Below, piece by piece: positions 8,469-16,510 of a stretch of 64,000 bases of DNA (the stretch's first letter is position 1; each line of letters begins with the position of its first letter). The notes under the pieces are model-generated. The model was given only the letters and a program-made list of their open reading frames with translations, ran no database searches and was not told where the DNA came from. The translations under genes were made by a program, and so were the position numbers. The DNA is from Aeromicrobium sp. Sec7.5. Its GTDB lineage: Bacteria > Actinomycetota > Actinomycetes > Propionibacteriales > Nocardioidaceae. The stretch lies in NCBI RefSeq assembly GCF_036867135.1, contig NZ_JBAJIJ010000001.1, forward strand, positions 1,674,001 through 1,738,000, given 5' to 3'.

Positions 8469-9357
8469 GTCCAACGTATCCCCGTCCACCTCGCCTCACC
8501 CCGCACCGGCACTCCACGAGCTTCGCGAGGACGGGATTCTCGGCGACGTGCGCGCGGCTCGTCGCGGGGAGGACGCCCTCTCGGACCTCGCACCGGATGC
8601 CTACGCCCGCGGCCACGCCGCGTTCGAGGCGCGCTCGGACCAGCGGTCGTTGATCAGCGGCCATCTCGCCGCCCGACTGGCCAGCCGCGCCACCGGACCG
8701 GTCGCCGTGCTCTCCGTCGGCTGCGGCGACGGGTCGCTGGACGTGCCCCTCGCTGCTGCCCTGACCGACGTGGTGCCGGCCCGACCGGTTCGCTACGTCG
8801 GCATCGATCCGTACGTCGGGAGCACGACCGCGTTCGCCTCGGCGATGGCTGCGTTGGGTCGGGCCGGTCTGTCGGCCGAGGTTCACGCCACGACGTTCGC
8901 CGAGGCGCCGGTCAGCGAGCACTTCGACGTCGTCACGTTCGTGCACTCGATGTACTACGTCCCCGAGGTCGCCTCGACGCTCCGCGAGGCGCATGCGCTC
9001 CTGCGACCAGGGGGTGAGCTGCTGGTGGTCAACGCCCCCCGCGGAGCCCTGAACATCCTCGTCGACGTGCTCGCCCCGCCGGTCGAGGGCCACCGGCAGT
9101 GGTTCAGCGAGGACATCCCGGCGGCACTCACCCGTGCAGGCTTGCGGACCGAGGAGGTCATCACGGTCGACGCCCGCGTGGACCTGGAGGGCGCCAGCGA
9201 CGAAGTCCTCGACTTCACGGTGCAGGCTCGACTCACCCCCGCGCTACGACCTCTCGTGCGCGCCTACCTCGATGCGGTGTCGGTCCCTTGCCCCACGTCG
9301 GGCGTCCCGCTCGTGCCGCACCCGGTCGACGTCTACCGCGTGCGCAGGGCTGCCTGA
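8467..9357 (+). CDS. Class I SAM-dependent methyltransferase (second of the divergent pair)
   Basis: The protein has 296 residues. The SAM motif VLSVGCGDGSLD lies at about 81-92 and the acidic residue after strand 2 at D114 (YVGIDPY). FDVVTFVHSMYYV marks motif IV. The arrangement resembles histamine N-methyltransferase-like enzymes. No ribosome site precedes the ATG at 8467, which lies inside a palindrome; a GTG at 8548 (residue 28) is an alternative start and would lose only an apparently disordered N terminus. It faces the methyltransferase-PhyH operon and shares its control region. Substrate unknown. Confidence 0.75.
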   Translation: MSNVSPSTSPHPAPALHELREDGILGDVRAARRGEDALSDLAPDAYARGHAAFEARSDQRSLISGHLAARLASRATGPVAVLSVGCGDGSLDVPLAAALTDVVPARPVRYVGIDPYVGSTTAFASAMAALGRAGLSAEVHATTFAEAPVSEHFDVVTFVHSMYYVPEVASTLREAHALLRPGGELLVVNAPRGALNILVDVLAPPVEGHRQWFSEDIPAALTRAGLRTEEVITVDARVDLEGASDEVLDFTVQARLTPALRPLVRAYLDAVSVPCPTSGVPLVPHPVDVYRVRRAA

Positions 9358-9510
9358 GTCGTTCCCACCGGCTCCTGGTGTGGGATCAGCCGATCGAACG
9401 TCGACAGGCCCAGAAGTCCTCGGACCTGCGGGCCTGACCAGTCCGGTCGAGCGGATCGGATCGGCACCGGAGCTCCTGGTTCCTCGAATCCTGCACGCCT
9501 CGACACAGCA

Positions 9511-9545
9511 CGAAGGGCCCCCCGACTGCGTCGGTGGGCCCTTCG
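9511..9545. terminator. Hairpin terminator, formerly next to tRNA-Pro
   Basis: A 10-bp stem (CGAAGGGCCC at 9511-9520 with GGGCCCTTCG at 9536-9545) could end the plus-strand methyltransferase. Removing the insertion element puts this hairpin 5 bases beyond the CCA end of tRNA-Pro, so it was probably the tRNA terminator before the insertion. Confidence 0.7.
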
Positions 9546-9549
9546 TTGC

Positions 9550-9564
9550 TGGTCGGGCTGACAG
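9550..9564 (+). repeat. Target site duplication, left copy (orphan tRNA-Pro 3' end)
   Basis: TGGTCGGGCTGACAG is identical to 10885-10899, the 3' end of tRNA-Pro. It abuts the left terminal repeat of the IS481-family element. A 15-bp duplication is within the range known for this family. Confidence 0.85.
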
Positions 9565-9634
9565 TGTGCTGGTTCAGGACATCGGCAAGGCATGTCTCAA
9601 GACATAGGCAACACTCCCGGCCACGCTGCTGGGG

Positions 9635-10827
9635 GTGTCGAAAGCCAAGCTCGTCATCAGCGCGATCACCGTCCAGGGACTGACCCAGGCCGAGGCCGCC
9701 CGCACCTACGGACTGTCGCAGGCCTGGGTCTCGCGCCTGATGGCCCGCTACCGCGACGAGGGTGAGGCCGGGTTCGAACCACGCTCCCGACGGCCCAAGA
9801 CGTCCCCGAACGCGACCCCGGCCGCGACGGTCGCATTGGTGCTCCAGCTCCGCCGCGAGTTGACGACGGCCGGCCTGGACGCCGGCGCCGACACCATCGG
9901 CTGGCACCTGGAACACCATCACCAGACCCCGCTGCCCCGCGCGACGATCCACCGAATCCTGACCCGACACGGCTTGGTCACACCCGAACCGAAGAAGAAG
10001 CCGAAAACGGCGCTGCACCGTTTCGAAGCATCCATGCCGAACGAGACCTGGCAGTCCGACTTCACCCACTACCGCCTCAGGACGGGCGTCGACGTCGAAA
10101 TCCTGACCTGGCTCGACGACTGCACCCGTTACGCCATCCGTGTCACCGCCCACCGAGCCGTCACCGCGATCATCGTCCGAGACTCTTTTCGTGAGGCCGT
10201 CAGAACCGCTGGAATCCCGGCCTCGACGCTCACTGACAACGGCATGGTCTTTCCCCCAAGCACTTCGTGCAGGGAGGTGCCCCCACCACCCGCTTCGCGA
10301 GTCGTCCCGGTCGCAACGCCCTCGAGAACGACCTCCGCCGCTTCCACGTCATCCAGAAGAACGGCCGTCCGAACCACCCGACCACCCAGGGCAAGGTCGA
10401 ACGGTTCCAGCAGACGATGAAGAAGTGGCTCCGCGCTCAACCCGCCCAACCGGCCACGATCGACGCGCTCCAGGCGCTGCTCGATGAGTTCGTCGACGAA
10501 TACAACAACCGGCGCCCCCACCGTTCACTCCCGCACCGAGCACCACCGGCAACCCTCTTCGAGGCCATGCCCAAAGCACTACCGATGAATAGCCGCGACG
10601 CCGAGACTCACGCCCGGATCCGACATGACCGCATCGACACCAGCGGCGTCGTCACCCTGCGCATCGCCGGCCGTCTTCACCACATCGGCATCGGCCGAAC
10701 CCACGCCCGAACCCACGTGATCCTGCTCGTCCACGACCTCCACGTCCGAGTCGTCGCAGCAGCCACCGGCGAACTTCTCCGAGCGCTCGAAATCGACCCA
10801 GAACGGGACTACCAACCCCAGAAATAA
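9635..10827 (+). pseudogene. IS481-family transposase, frameshifted by a 32-bp insertion
   Basis: The intact protein would have about 386 residues. The N-terminal part has a helix-turn-helix (TQAEAARTYGLSQAWVSRLM) and a second DNA-binding region. The DDE catalytic core begins with WQSDFTHYRL (first Asp) and LTDNGMVF (second Asp). After codon 10250-10252 the frame is lost; the family sequence resumes at 10285 with TTRFA in another frame and continues through GKVERFQQTMKKW, containing the catalytic Glu, and YNNRRPHRSL to a TAA. Joining 9635-10252 to 10285-10827 restores a normal transposase. The start is a GTG. The gene is presumably inactive unless a shifted product is made. Confidence 0.9.
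10253..10284. repeat. 32-bp palindromic insertion inside the transposase
   Basis: The block starts with CCCCCAAGCACTTCGTGC and ends with GAGGTGCCCCC. It contains a GCAC-TTC-GTGC hairpin and complementary CCTCCC/GGGAGG-type and G/C-run ends. It interrupts the family sequence GMVF|TTRF exactly at a codon boundary, and 32 is not a multiple of three. From memory, similar short GGGGGCACCTCCC repeats are scattered through actinobacterial genomes, which would make it a miniature mobile repeat. Confidence 0.7.
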
Positions 10828-10828
10828 C

Positions 10829-10862
10829 AAGGCGTGAACCCACATCCGTGGGTTCACGCCTT
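10829..10862. terminator. Hairpin near the IS right end, strong intrinsic terminator
   Basis: A perfect 15-bp stem (10829-10843 with 10848-10862) encloses a 4-base loop. It follows the transposase stop by one base. On the minus strand it is followed by TTGTTATTTCT, so it should also terminate transcription coming out of tRNA-Pro. Confidence 0.75.
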
Positions 10863-10884
10863 GCCGATGTCCTGAGACATCACA

Positions 10885-10899
10885 TGGTCGGGCTGACAG
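10885..10899 (+). repeat. Target site duplication, right copy
   Basis: TGGTCGGGCTGACAG is identical to 9550-9564. It forms the 3' end of the functional tRNA-Pro and abuts the right terminal repeat of the insertion element. Confidence 0.85.
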
Positions 10900-10961
10900 G
10901 ATTTGAACCTGCGACCCCCTGACCCCCAGTCAGGTGCGCTACCAAGCTGCGCTACAGCCCG
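10885..10961 (-). tRNA. tRNA-Pro (anticodon GGG)
   Basis: The 77-base cloverleaf includes an encoded CCA (10885-10887 as TGG on the plus strand). The acceptor stem CGGGCTG pairs with CAGCCCG, the D arm is GCGCAGC-TTGGTA-GCGC, the anticodon arm is CCTGA-CTGGGGG-TCAGG giving anticodon GGG, and the T arm contains GGTTCAAATCC. The last 15 bases are duplicated on the far side of the insertion sequence at 9550-9564. Confidence 0.97.
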
Positions 10962-10998
10962 TGAACCGTCGATCACTCTATCGCAGGTGGGTCGTGGG

Positions 10999-11925
10999 TC
11001 ATGCCACCGGCTCGGCGTTCACCGGCAGGGTCCGTCGACTCACGAACCGGCGCTCGTGACCCTCGACGGGATCGGTGAAAGCCAGGGCCTGGGCCAGGAG
11101 CTGCAGCGGCGTGCTGAAGTCGTCGACCTCGACCTCGAGGATCTCGGGGTAGAGCGGGTCGCCCACGATCGGGATGCCCAGTCCCGCCAGGTGGACACGC
11201 AGCTGGTGGGTGCGTCCGGTCCGGGGCGACAGGCGGTAGACGGCGCGACGGCCCAGGACCTGCTCGAGCTCCACGAGGGTCTCGGCGTTCGGCATGACGT
11301 CCGGCACGACCGACGCCTGCAGCTCGCCACGGTGCTTGCGGAGGTGGTTCCGCACCACGACCGGCAGCTCCAGCGCCGGGTCGTACGGCGCCAGCGCCAG
11401 GTACGTCTTGGCCACACCCTTGGCCTGGAAGAGACCGTGGTACGCACCGCGCCACCGGCGCTCGGTCGTGAGCACGAGCACGCCCGAGGTGACCCGGTCC
11501 AGACGGTGCACGGGCGACAGCTCCGGCAGGTCCAGCTCGTCACGCAGCCGCACGACGACGCTCTGGGCCACGTGGCGCCCGCGCGGGATCGTCGAGAGGA
11601 AAGGCGGCTTGTCGACCACCACGAGCCGCTCGTCACGGTGCAGGACGTCAAGGGAACCGGGCACCGTGGGTTCCTCGCGCAGGTCGCGGTGGAACCAGAC
11701 GAAGGTGTGGGGGCGGTAGGGGTCGTCCTCGCGGACCACCCGGCCGCCATCGCCGACGAATCGCCCGTCGGCCAACATCCCGGACACGTCGACGCGATCG
11801 GGAAGCTTGGCGCGGAGCCAGTCGCCCATCGTCGCCCACGGCGCCGCACCCGGCGTTCGGTCCGGGGTGCGGACCCAGGCGGGCGCGAGTCCCTGTCGGG
11901 CCGGCAGGGGCGCCTGAGGAGGCAT
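10999..11925 (-). CDS. RluA-family pseudouridine synthase
   Basis: The 308-residue protein has the RluA-type core: VVVDKPPFLSTIPRG, the catalytic HRLDRVTSG with D143, KTYLAL, and the C-terminal GRTHQLRVHLAGLGIPIVGDPLY. Such enzymes isomerise specific uridines in rRNA or tRNA. The N-terminal 90 residues are an extension with Pro-rich start (MPPQAPLPARQGLAP) and then WLRAKLPDRV, in place of an S4 domain. It follows der on the same strand by 9 bases, so it may be the last gene of the long minus-strand cluster. The target uridine cannot be deduced. Confidence 0.88.
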   Translation of the reverse strand: MPPQAPLPARQGLAPAWVRTPDRTPGAAPWATMGDWLRAKLPDRVDVSGMLADGRFVGDGGRVVREDDPYRPHTFVWFHRDLREEPTVPGSLDVLHRDERLVVVDKPPFLSTIPRGRHVAQSVVVRLRDELDLPELSPVHRLDRVTSGVLVLTTERRWRGAYHGLFQAKGVAKTYLALAPYDPALELPVVVRNHLRKHRGELQASVVPDVMPNAETLVELEQVLGRRAVYRLSPRTGRTHQLRVHLAGLGIPIVGDPLYPEILEVEVDDFSTPLQLLAQALAFTDPVEGHERRFVSRRTLPVNAEPVA

Positions 11926-11934
11926 GCCCCCGGC

Positions 11935-13284
11935 CTAGCGGCGCTTGCGCTTCTCGCGGACGCGCTGGGTCAGGTGGATCGGCGTGCCGGCGAACCCGAA
12001 CTCCTCGCGCAGGCGACGCTCCACGAAGCGCAGGTACGTGTCCTCGAGCTTGCCCGACGTGAACAGCACGAAGGTGGGCGGTGAGGTCTGCGCCTGCGTG
12101 CCGAACAGGATCTTGGCCTGCTTGCCACCGCGCACGGGGTGCGGGTGCTCGGCGACGAGACGGCCGAGGAACGAGTTCAGCATGCCGGTGCCGACGCGGG
12201 TCTCCCAGCCGTCGATCGCGGTGTCGAGGGCGCGGACGAGCCGGTCGATGTGCCACCCGGTGAGGGCGGCGATGTTGATGCGCGGCGCCCACTGGACCTG
12301 CACGAGCTCGCGGTCGATCTCGCGCTCCAGGTAGAACCGGCGGTCCTCGTCGACGAGGTCCCACTTGTTGAACGCGATGACCAGGGCCCGACCCGTCTCG
12401 CGGACGGACTGGATGATGCGGATGTCCTGCTCGCTGAGCGACTGGCTGGCATCGACGACCATGACGGCCACCTCGGCGCGCTCGATCGCCTGGCTCGTGC
12501 GCAGGCTCGCGTAGTACTCGTGGCCCGAGGCCTCCCGCACCCGCTTGCGAATGCCGGCCGTGTCGATGAAGGTCCAGGTGCGGCCCCCGAGCTCGACCAG
12601 CTCGTCGACCGGGTCGACCGTGGTGCCGGACTCGTCGTGCACGACCACGCGGTCCTCGCCGGCCAGCTTGTTGAGCAGGCTGGACTTGCCGACGTTGGGC
12701 TTGCCGACGATCGCGATGCGACGCGGACCGCCGACCGGCTCGCCGTCCCACTCCGGGGCCTCCGGCAGGGCGTCGAGGATCGCGTCGAGCATGTCGCCGC
12801 TCCCCCGGCCGTGCAGGGCCGAGACGGGGTAGGGCTCGCCGAGGCCCAGGTTCCACAGCGCCGCGGCCTCGGCCTCGGTGCGCTGGTCGTCGACCTTGTT
12901 GGCGGCCAGCACGACCGGCTTGCCGGACGCGCGCAGGATCTTGACGACTGCCTCGTCGGCATCGGTGATGCCCACCGTGGCATCGACGACGAACAGCACG
13001 GCGTCGGCGACGGACACGGCGATCTCGGCCTGGGCGGCGATGCGCTCGGCGAGGCCTCGGGCGTCGGGGTCCCAACCACCGGTGTCGACCACCGTGAAGT
13101 TGCGCCCGTTCCACGTCGCGTCGTAGGGCACCCGGTCGCGCGTGACCCCGGGGACGTCCTCGACGACCGCCTCACGGCGGCCGATCATGCGGTTGACGAG
13201 CGTCGACTTGCCCACGTTGGGTCGTCCGATCACCGCCAGGACGGGAAGGGGCCCGGTGGGCTGGTCGTGCTCGATCTCAGTCAT
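11935..13284 (-). CDS. der: Ribosome biogenesis GTPase Der (EngA)
   Basis: The protein has 449 residues, with two tandem GTPase domains and a C-terminal KH-like domain as expected for Der, which assists 50S subunit assembly. Domain 1 shows GRPNVGKST at 20-28, DTGGW and NKVDD at 129-133. Domain 2 shows GKPNVGKSS at 194-202, DTAG and NKWDLV. The C terminus [19 protein letters not shown] is basic and typical. The ATG at 13284 overlaps the acyltransferase stop (ATGA). Upstream in-frame codons belong to the neighbouring gene in another frame. Confidence 0.97.
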   Translation of the reverse strand: MTEIEHDQPTGPLPVLAVIGRPNVGKSTLVNRMIGRREAVVEDVPGVTRDRVPYDATWNGRNFTVVDTGGWDPDARGLAERIAAQAEIAVSVADAVLFVVDATVGITDADEAVVKILRASGKPVVLAANKVDDQRTEAEAAALWNLGLGEPYPVSALHGRGSGDMLDAILDALPEAPEWDGEPVGGPRRIAIVGKPNVGKSSLLNKLAGEDRVVVHDESGTTVDPVDELVELGGRTWTFIDTAGIRKRVREASGHEYYASLRTSQAIERAEVAVMVVDASQSLSEQDIRIIQSVRETGRALVIAFNKWDLVDEDRRFYLEREIDRELVQVQWAPRINIAALTGWHIDRLVRALDTAIDGWETRVGTGMLNSFLGRLVAEHPHPVRGGKQAKILFGTQAQTSPPTFVLFTSGKLEDTYLRFVERRLREEFGFAGTPIHLTQRVREKRKRR

Positions 13285-13991
13285 TCGAAGGTGTCCTGCT
13301 GGGGAGGCGGACCGGGAAGGTCGCGCTGGAGGGTCTCGGTCGCCCACTCGACGTGGGTCCGCAACGCATCGGCGATCCGGTCGCTCGCGGCCGAGACGGA
13401 TCCTGCGTCGCGCGGCCACGGTGTGGCCGCGAAGGTCAAAGGACGACCATAGACGACGTCGACCCGTTGTCCCGAACTCGGCTTGCTCTCGATGTCCGCC
13501 CCGGGCTCACGGGTGCCGATCACGGCGACCGGCACGACGGGGCTCCCGGTGGCCAGCGCGAAGTACCCCGCACCCCCGAACACCTCGTGCACCAGCCCGT
13601 CGCCGCGCTTTCCCTCCGGGTAGACGAGCAGGGCCTGGCCGGCCCGCAGCACGCGCAGCGCGGTGCGGACGGCGGCGGCATCGGTACGACCGCGGTGCAG
13701 CGTGATCTGCGCCCCGAGGCGCAGCAGCCAACCCCCGCCGCCCTCGAACGACTCGTGCTTGACCAGCGCGTGCAGGGCACGGTCCGAGGTGATCACGGTC
13801 AACGGACCGTCGAGCCAGCCGATGTGGTTGCTCGCAAGGATCACGGGGCCCGCGGTCGGGACGTGGTCGAGTCCGCTGACGTGGACGTCCCAGCGCCGGC
13901 TCAGGCGCCGGCGCAGCAGCGGCTTCAGGACGCGGTGCGGCCACTCGGTCAGCCCCGAGCGCACGGGTCCGGGCTGGGCGATCGTCGTCAT
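13281..13991 (-). CDS. 1-acyl-sn-glycerol-3-phosphate acyltransferase family protein
   Basis: The protein has 236 residues with the PlsC acyltransferase motifs: NHIGWLD (the HX4D catalytic motif), the [13 protein letters not shown] segment and YPEGKRGDG, followed by VPVAVIG. It likely transfers acyl groups to lysophosphatidic acid in phospholipid synthesis at the cytoplasmic membrane, though other lysophospholipids are possible. Its start and stop overlap cmk and der by four bases each. The cmk-plsC-der order is conserved in actinobacteria. Confidence 0.88.
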   Translation of the reverse strand: MTTIAQPGPVRSGLTEWPHRVLKPLLRRRLSRRWDVHVSGLDHVPTAGPVILASNHIGWLDGPLTVITSDRALHALVKHESFEGGGGWLLRLGAQITLHRGRTDAAAVRTALRVLRAGQALLVYPEGKRGDGLVHEVFGGAGYFALATGSPVVPVAVIGTREPGADIESKPSSGQRVDVVYGRPLTFAATPWPRDAGSVSAASDRIADALRTHVEWATETLQRDLPGPPPQQDTFE

Positions 13992-14662
13992 CGGCGCTGC
14001 TCGACCAGCGTCACGATGTGGTCGATGACCTGCTCGAGCGAGAGGAACGTGCTGTCGACCTCGACCGCGTCGTCGGCCTTGGCCAGCGGTGAGGTGGCCC
14101 GGGTGGAGTCGATGCGGTCGCGGCTCAGGAGCGAGGCTGCCGTGGCGGCGGTGTCGGTGCCGCCCTCCTCAGCGGCACGACGCGCGGCGCGGGCCTCGGT
14201 GTCGGCGACCAGGTAGACCTTGAGCAGGGCGTCGGGTGCGACGACCGTGCCGATGTCACGGCCCTCGACGACGATGCCGGGGCCCGCGGCCTCGATCGCC
14301 GCCCGCTGGAGGTCGACCAGGTGGGCGCGCACCTCGGGGACCGTCGAGACCGGGCTCACGTGACGCACGACGTCCTCACCGCGGATCTGCACCGCGACGT
14401 CGGTGCCGTCGACCGTGATCGTCGGCCCCAGCGGGTCGGTGCCCGAATCGATCCGGATCTCCGGGACCGTCGCGGCGACCGTTGCGGCGTCGGCGGGGTC
14501 GACCCCGCGCTGCAGCAGGGCCCACGTCACGCCGCGGTACATCGCCCCGGTGTCGAGGTAGGCCAGACCGAGCCGGCTCGCGACGCCTCGAGCGGTGCTG
14601 GACTTGCCGGACCCGGACGGTCCGTCGACGGCGACGACGAGGGGGGTGGCGCTGACGGGCAC
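13988..14662 (-). CDS. cmk: Cytidylate kinase
   Basis: The 224-residue protein phosphorylates CMP and dCMP with ATP. The P-loop is GPSGSGKSSTARG at about residues 14-26. YLDTGAMYRGVTWA follows, then the CMP-binding insert and VEGRDIGTVVAPDALLKVYL, and the LID-like segment AARRAAEEG with DRIDSTRATSPL near the C terminus. The length is normal. It lies 7 bases after tyrA and overlaps the acyltransferase gene by ATGA. Confidence 0.95.
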   Translation of the reverse strand: MPVSATPLVVAVDGPSGSGKSSTARGVASRLGLAYLDTGAMYRGVTWALLQRGVDPADAATVAATVPEIRIDSGTDPLGPTITVDGTDVAVQIRGEDVVRHVSPVSTVPEVRAHLVDLQRAAIEAAGPGIVVEGRDIGTVVAPDALLKVYLVADTEARAARRAAEEGGTDTAATAASLLSRDRIDSTRATSPLAKADDAVEVDSTFLSLEQVIDHIVTLVEQRR

Positions 14663-14669
14663 AGGGCTC

Positions 14670-15776
14670 CTATCGGTACGCGGGCCAGCCGCGTGTGGTG
14701 AGGGACGTCGTGAGGTGGTCGGCCCGGTCGGCGGCGACCTCGACCTGGGCCAGACCCACGGGTCGACCGTACTCGTGGTCGATGCGGAAGTCCTCGATGT
14801 TGACCCCCGAGTCGCCGATGTCGGCCATGAGCTGCGAGAGCACGCCCGGGCGGTCGTCGACCGGGACGAACACCGAGGCGCTGACGGTGCGGATCTCGCC
14901 GTGCTTGCCGGGGATGCGCTGCGTCCCGGCCCGGCCCGCGTCGAGCACGTCCGACAGGCGTCCGGCGAGCACGTCTCCCCCGGCGTCGAGCGCGTCGAGC
15001 ACCCGGTCGAGGTCGCCGCGCAGGGACTTCAGGAGGGTCGTCACGGCGCCGGCGTTGCTGTCGAGGATCTGCAGCCACATGCCGGTGGCGCTCCCCGCGA
15101 TGCGCGTGACGTCGCGCAGACCCGGCCCCGCGAGGTCGACGTGCTCGCGCGGCGCGCTGGCCAGCAGCCCTGCCGTCAGCACGGAGACGACGTGGGGCAC
15201 GTGCGAGACGAGGGCGACGGCCTCGTCGTGCCGGTCGGCCTCGAGCACCGTCGGCACGGCCTCGACGGCGTGCACGACCGCGGTGACCAGCGCGAGCGCG
15301 CGGTCGCTCGACTCCGGGAGCGGCACGACAGCCCACGGTCGTCCCTCGAACAGCAGCGCGGAGCCCGCGGTCGGACCGGACCGCTCGGTGCCGGCCATGG
15401 GGTGTCCCCCGACGAACCGGGAGGCGCCGGGAGTGCCGGCGACGGCGCGCGCGACGGGCGCCTTGACGCTGGCGACGTCGGTCACGACGGCCTCCGGGAA
15501 CTCCGCCAGGAGCTCCAGCACGGTTGCGGGCACGACAGAGGGCGGGACGGCGACGACGACCAGATCGGGCGCCTCCGCCGGCGCCACGGTGCCGGCGCCC
15601 ACCGAGGCGGCCACCTCGGCCACGCCCGGCACCGCGTCCCGCAGGTGCACCTGGACGTCGCGCGACCGCAGCGCCAGCGCCACGGAGGTCCCGATCAGGC
15701 CGCATCCGACGACGAGGGCCGTGCTGGGGAGGGTGGCGGCGGGCCGAGCAGCCTCAGTCGTCCCCTCCGTCGTCAT
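14670..15776 (-). CDS. tyrA: Prephenate dehydrogenase with C-terminal ACT domain
   Basis: The protein has 368 residues and oxidises prephenate to 4-hydroxyphenylpyruvate for tyrosine synthesis. The NAD-binding loop VVGCGLIGTSVALAL is at about 22-36, and GGHPMAGTERSGP is the conserved substrate-binding segment. Helical dimerisation sequence follows. From about residue 290 an ACT-like domain is visible (VFVPVDDRPGVLSQLMADIGD), suggesting feedback control by an aromatic amino acid. The ATG at 15776 overlaps the pseudouridine synthase stop. It lies in the conserved scp-rluB-tyrA-cmk cluster. Confidence 0.93.
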   Translation of the reverse strand: MTTEGTTEAARPAATLPSTALVVGCGLIGTSVALALRSRDVQVHLRDAVPGVAEVAASVGAGTVAPAEAPDLVVVAVPPSVVPATVLELLAEFPEAVVTDVASVKAPVARAVAGTPGASRFVGGHPMAGTERSGPTAGSALLFEGRPWAVVPLPESSDRALALVTAVVHAVEAVPTVLEADRHDEAVALVSHVPHVVSVLTAGLLASAPREHVDLAGPGLRDVTRIAGSATGMWLQILDSNAGAVTTLLKSLRGDLDRVLDALDAGGDVLAGRLSDVLDAGRAGTQRIPGKHGEIRTVSASVFVPVDDRPGVLSQLMADIGDSGVNIEDFRIDHEYGRPVGLAQVEVAADRADHLTTSLTTRGWPAYR

Positions 15777-16510
15777 GCCCCCACGCTATCGAAGAGCGCT
15801 CCGAGCTCGTCGCGGCTGAGGTCGCGCGTGCGACCGGAGGCCAGCGCGCCGACCCGGAGCGGGCCGAAGGCCGAGCGGGTCAGGTCGATCACCGGGTGCC
15901 CCACGTGGTCGAGCAGCCGGCGGACGATCCGGTTGCGTCCCATGTGGATCTCGAGCTCGACGAGTGAACGGCCCGTCGTGACGTCGTTGACCTTGAACCG
16001 GTCGACCACGGCGCGACCGTCGTCGAGCTCGACCCCGGCCCGGAGCTGCGCACCGACGCGGTCGGTGACCTGCCCCTCGACGAGCGCGACGTACGTCTTG
16101 CTGATCTCGAAGGACGGGTGCGCGAGCCGGTGCGCGAGGTCACCGTCGTTGGTCATGACGAGCAGGCCGGAGGTGTCGGTGTCGAGCCGGCCGACGTGGA
16201 ACAGCCGCTCCGGACGGTCGCCCACGAGCGTCCGGAGGTCAGGCCGGCCCCGCTCGTCGTTCATCGACGTCACGACGCCACGCGGCTTGTTGAGCATCAC
16301 GTACACGTGGTCGTTGGGCGGCGGCAGACGACGACCGTCGACGCGGATGACGGCTCGGGCGGGATCGACGCGCATGCCCATCTGCGACACGATCTCGCCG
16401 TCGACCTCGACCCGGCCGTCGAGCATCAGGTTCTCGCAGGCACGGCGGCTGCCGAGGCCGGCCGCCGCCAGGACCTTCTGCAGGCGCACCCCTTCGGCGG
16501 ACTCAGGCAT
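15773..16510 (-). CDS. rluB: RsuA/RluB-family pseudouridine synthase
   Basis: The 245-residue protein begins with an S4 RNA-binding domain (VRLQKVLAAAGLGSRRACENLM), then YVMLNKPRGVVTS and the catalytic GRLDTDTSGLL with its Asp at about residue 110. GRNRIVRRLLDHVGHPV completes the core. Members modify 23S or 16S rRNA; the location beside scpAB is typical for the RluB type in Gram-positives. It overlaps scpB by 8 bases and tyrA by 4. Confidence 0.92.
   Translation of the reverse strand: MPESAEGVRLQKVLAAAGLGSRRACENLMLDGRVEVDGEIVSQMGMRVDPARAVIRVDGRRLPPPNDHVYVMLNKPRGVVTSMNDERGRPDLRTLVGDRPERLFHVGRLDTDTSGLLVMTNDGDLAHRLAHPSFEISKTYVALVEGQVTDRVGAQLRAGVELDDGRAVVDRFKVNDVTTGRSLVELEIHMGRNRIVRRLLDHVGHPVIDLTRSAFGPLRVGALASGRTRDLSRDELGALFDSVGA

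Larger units (their letters stand above)
9565..10884 (+). mobile_element. IS481-family insertion sequence, transposase broken
   Basis: This 1320-bp element is bounded by imperfect terminal inverted repeats of 27 bp (9565-9591 and 10858-10884, 24 of 27 identical, beginning TGTG and sharing TCAGGACATCGGCAAGGC). It is flanked by a 15-bp target duplication. A second, diverged copy of the terminal motif (TGTCTCAAGACATAGGC) lies just inside the left end at 9593-9609. It carries one transposase gene, now frameshifted, and a strong hairpin before its right end. It sits exactly at the CCA end of tRNA-Pro, so the tRNA remains intact. Confidence 0.9.

Noticed and set aside
9635..10827. Programmed frameshifting of the transposase.
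   Set aside because: The frame break coincides with a 32-bp block absent from the family, with no slippery heptamer. IS481 transposases are normally made from one frame.
9550..10899. The duplicated tRNA-Pro end looked like attL/attR of an integrative element.
   Set aside because: The two copies abut the 27-bp terminal inverted repeats exactly, and the interval holds only a transposase gene with no integrase. A target site duplication explains it fully.
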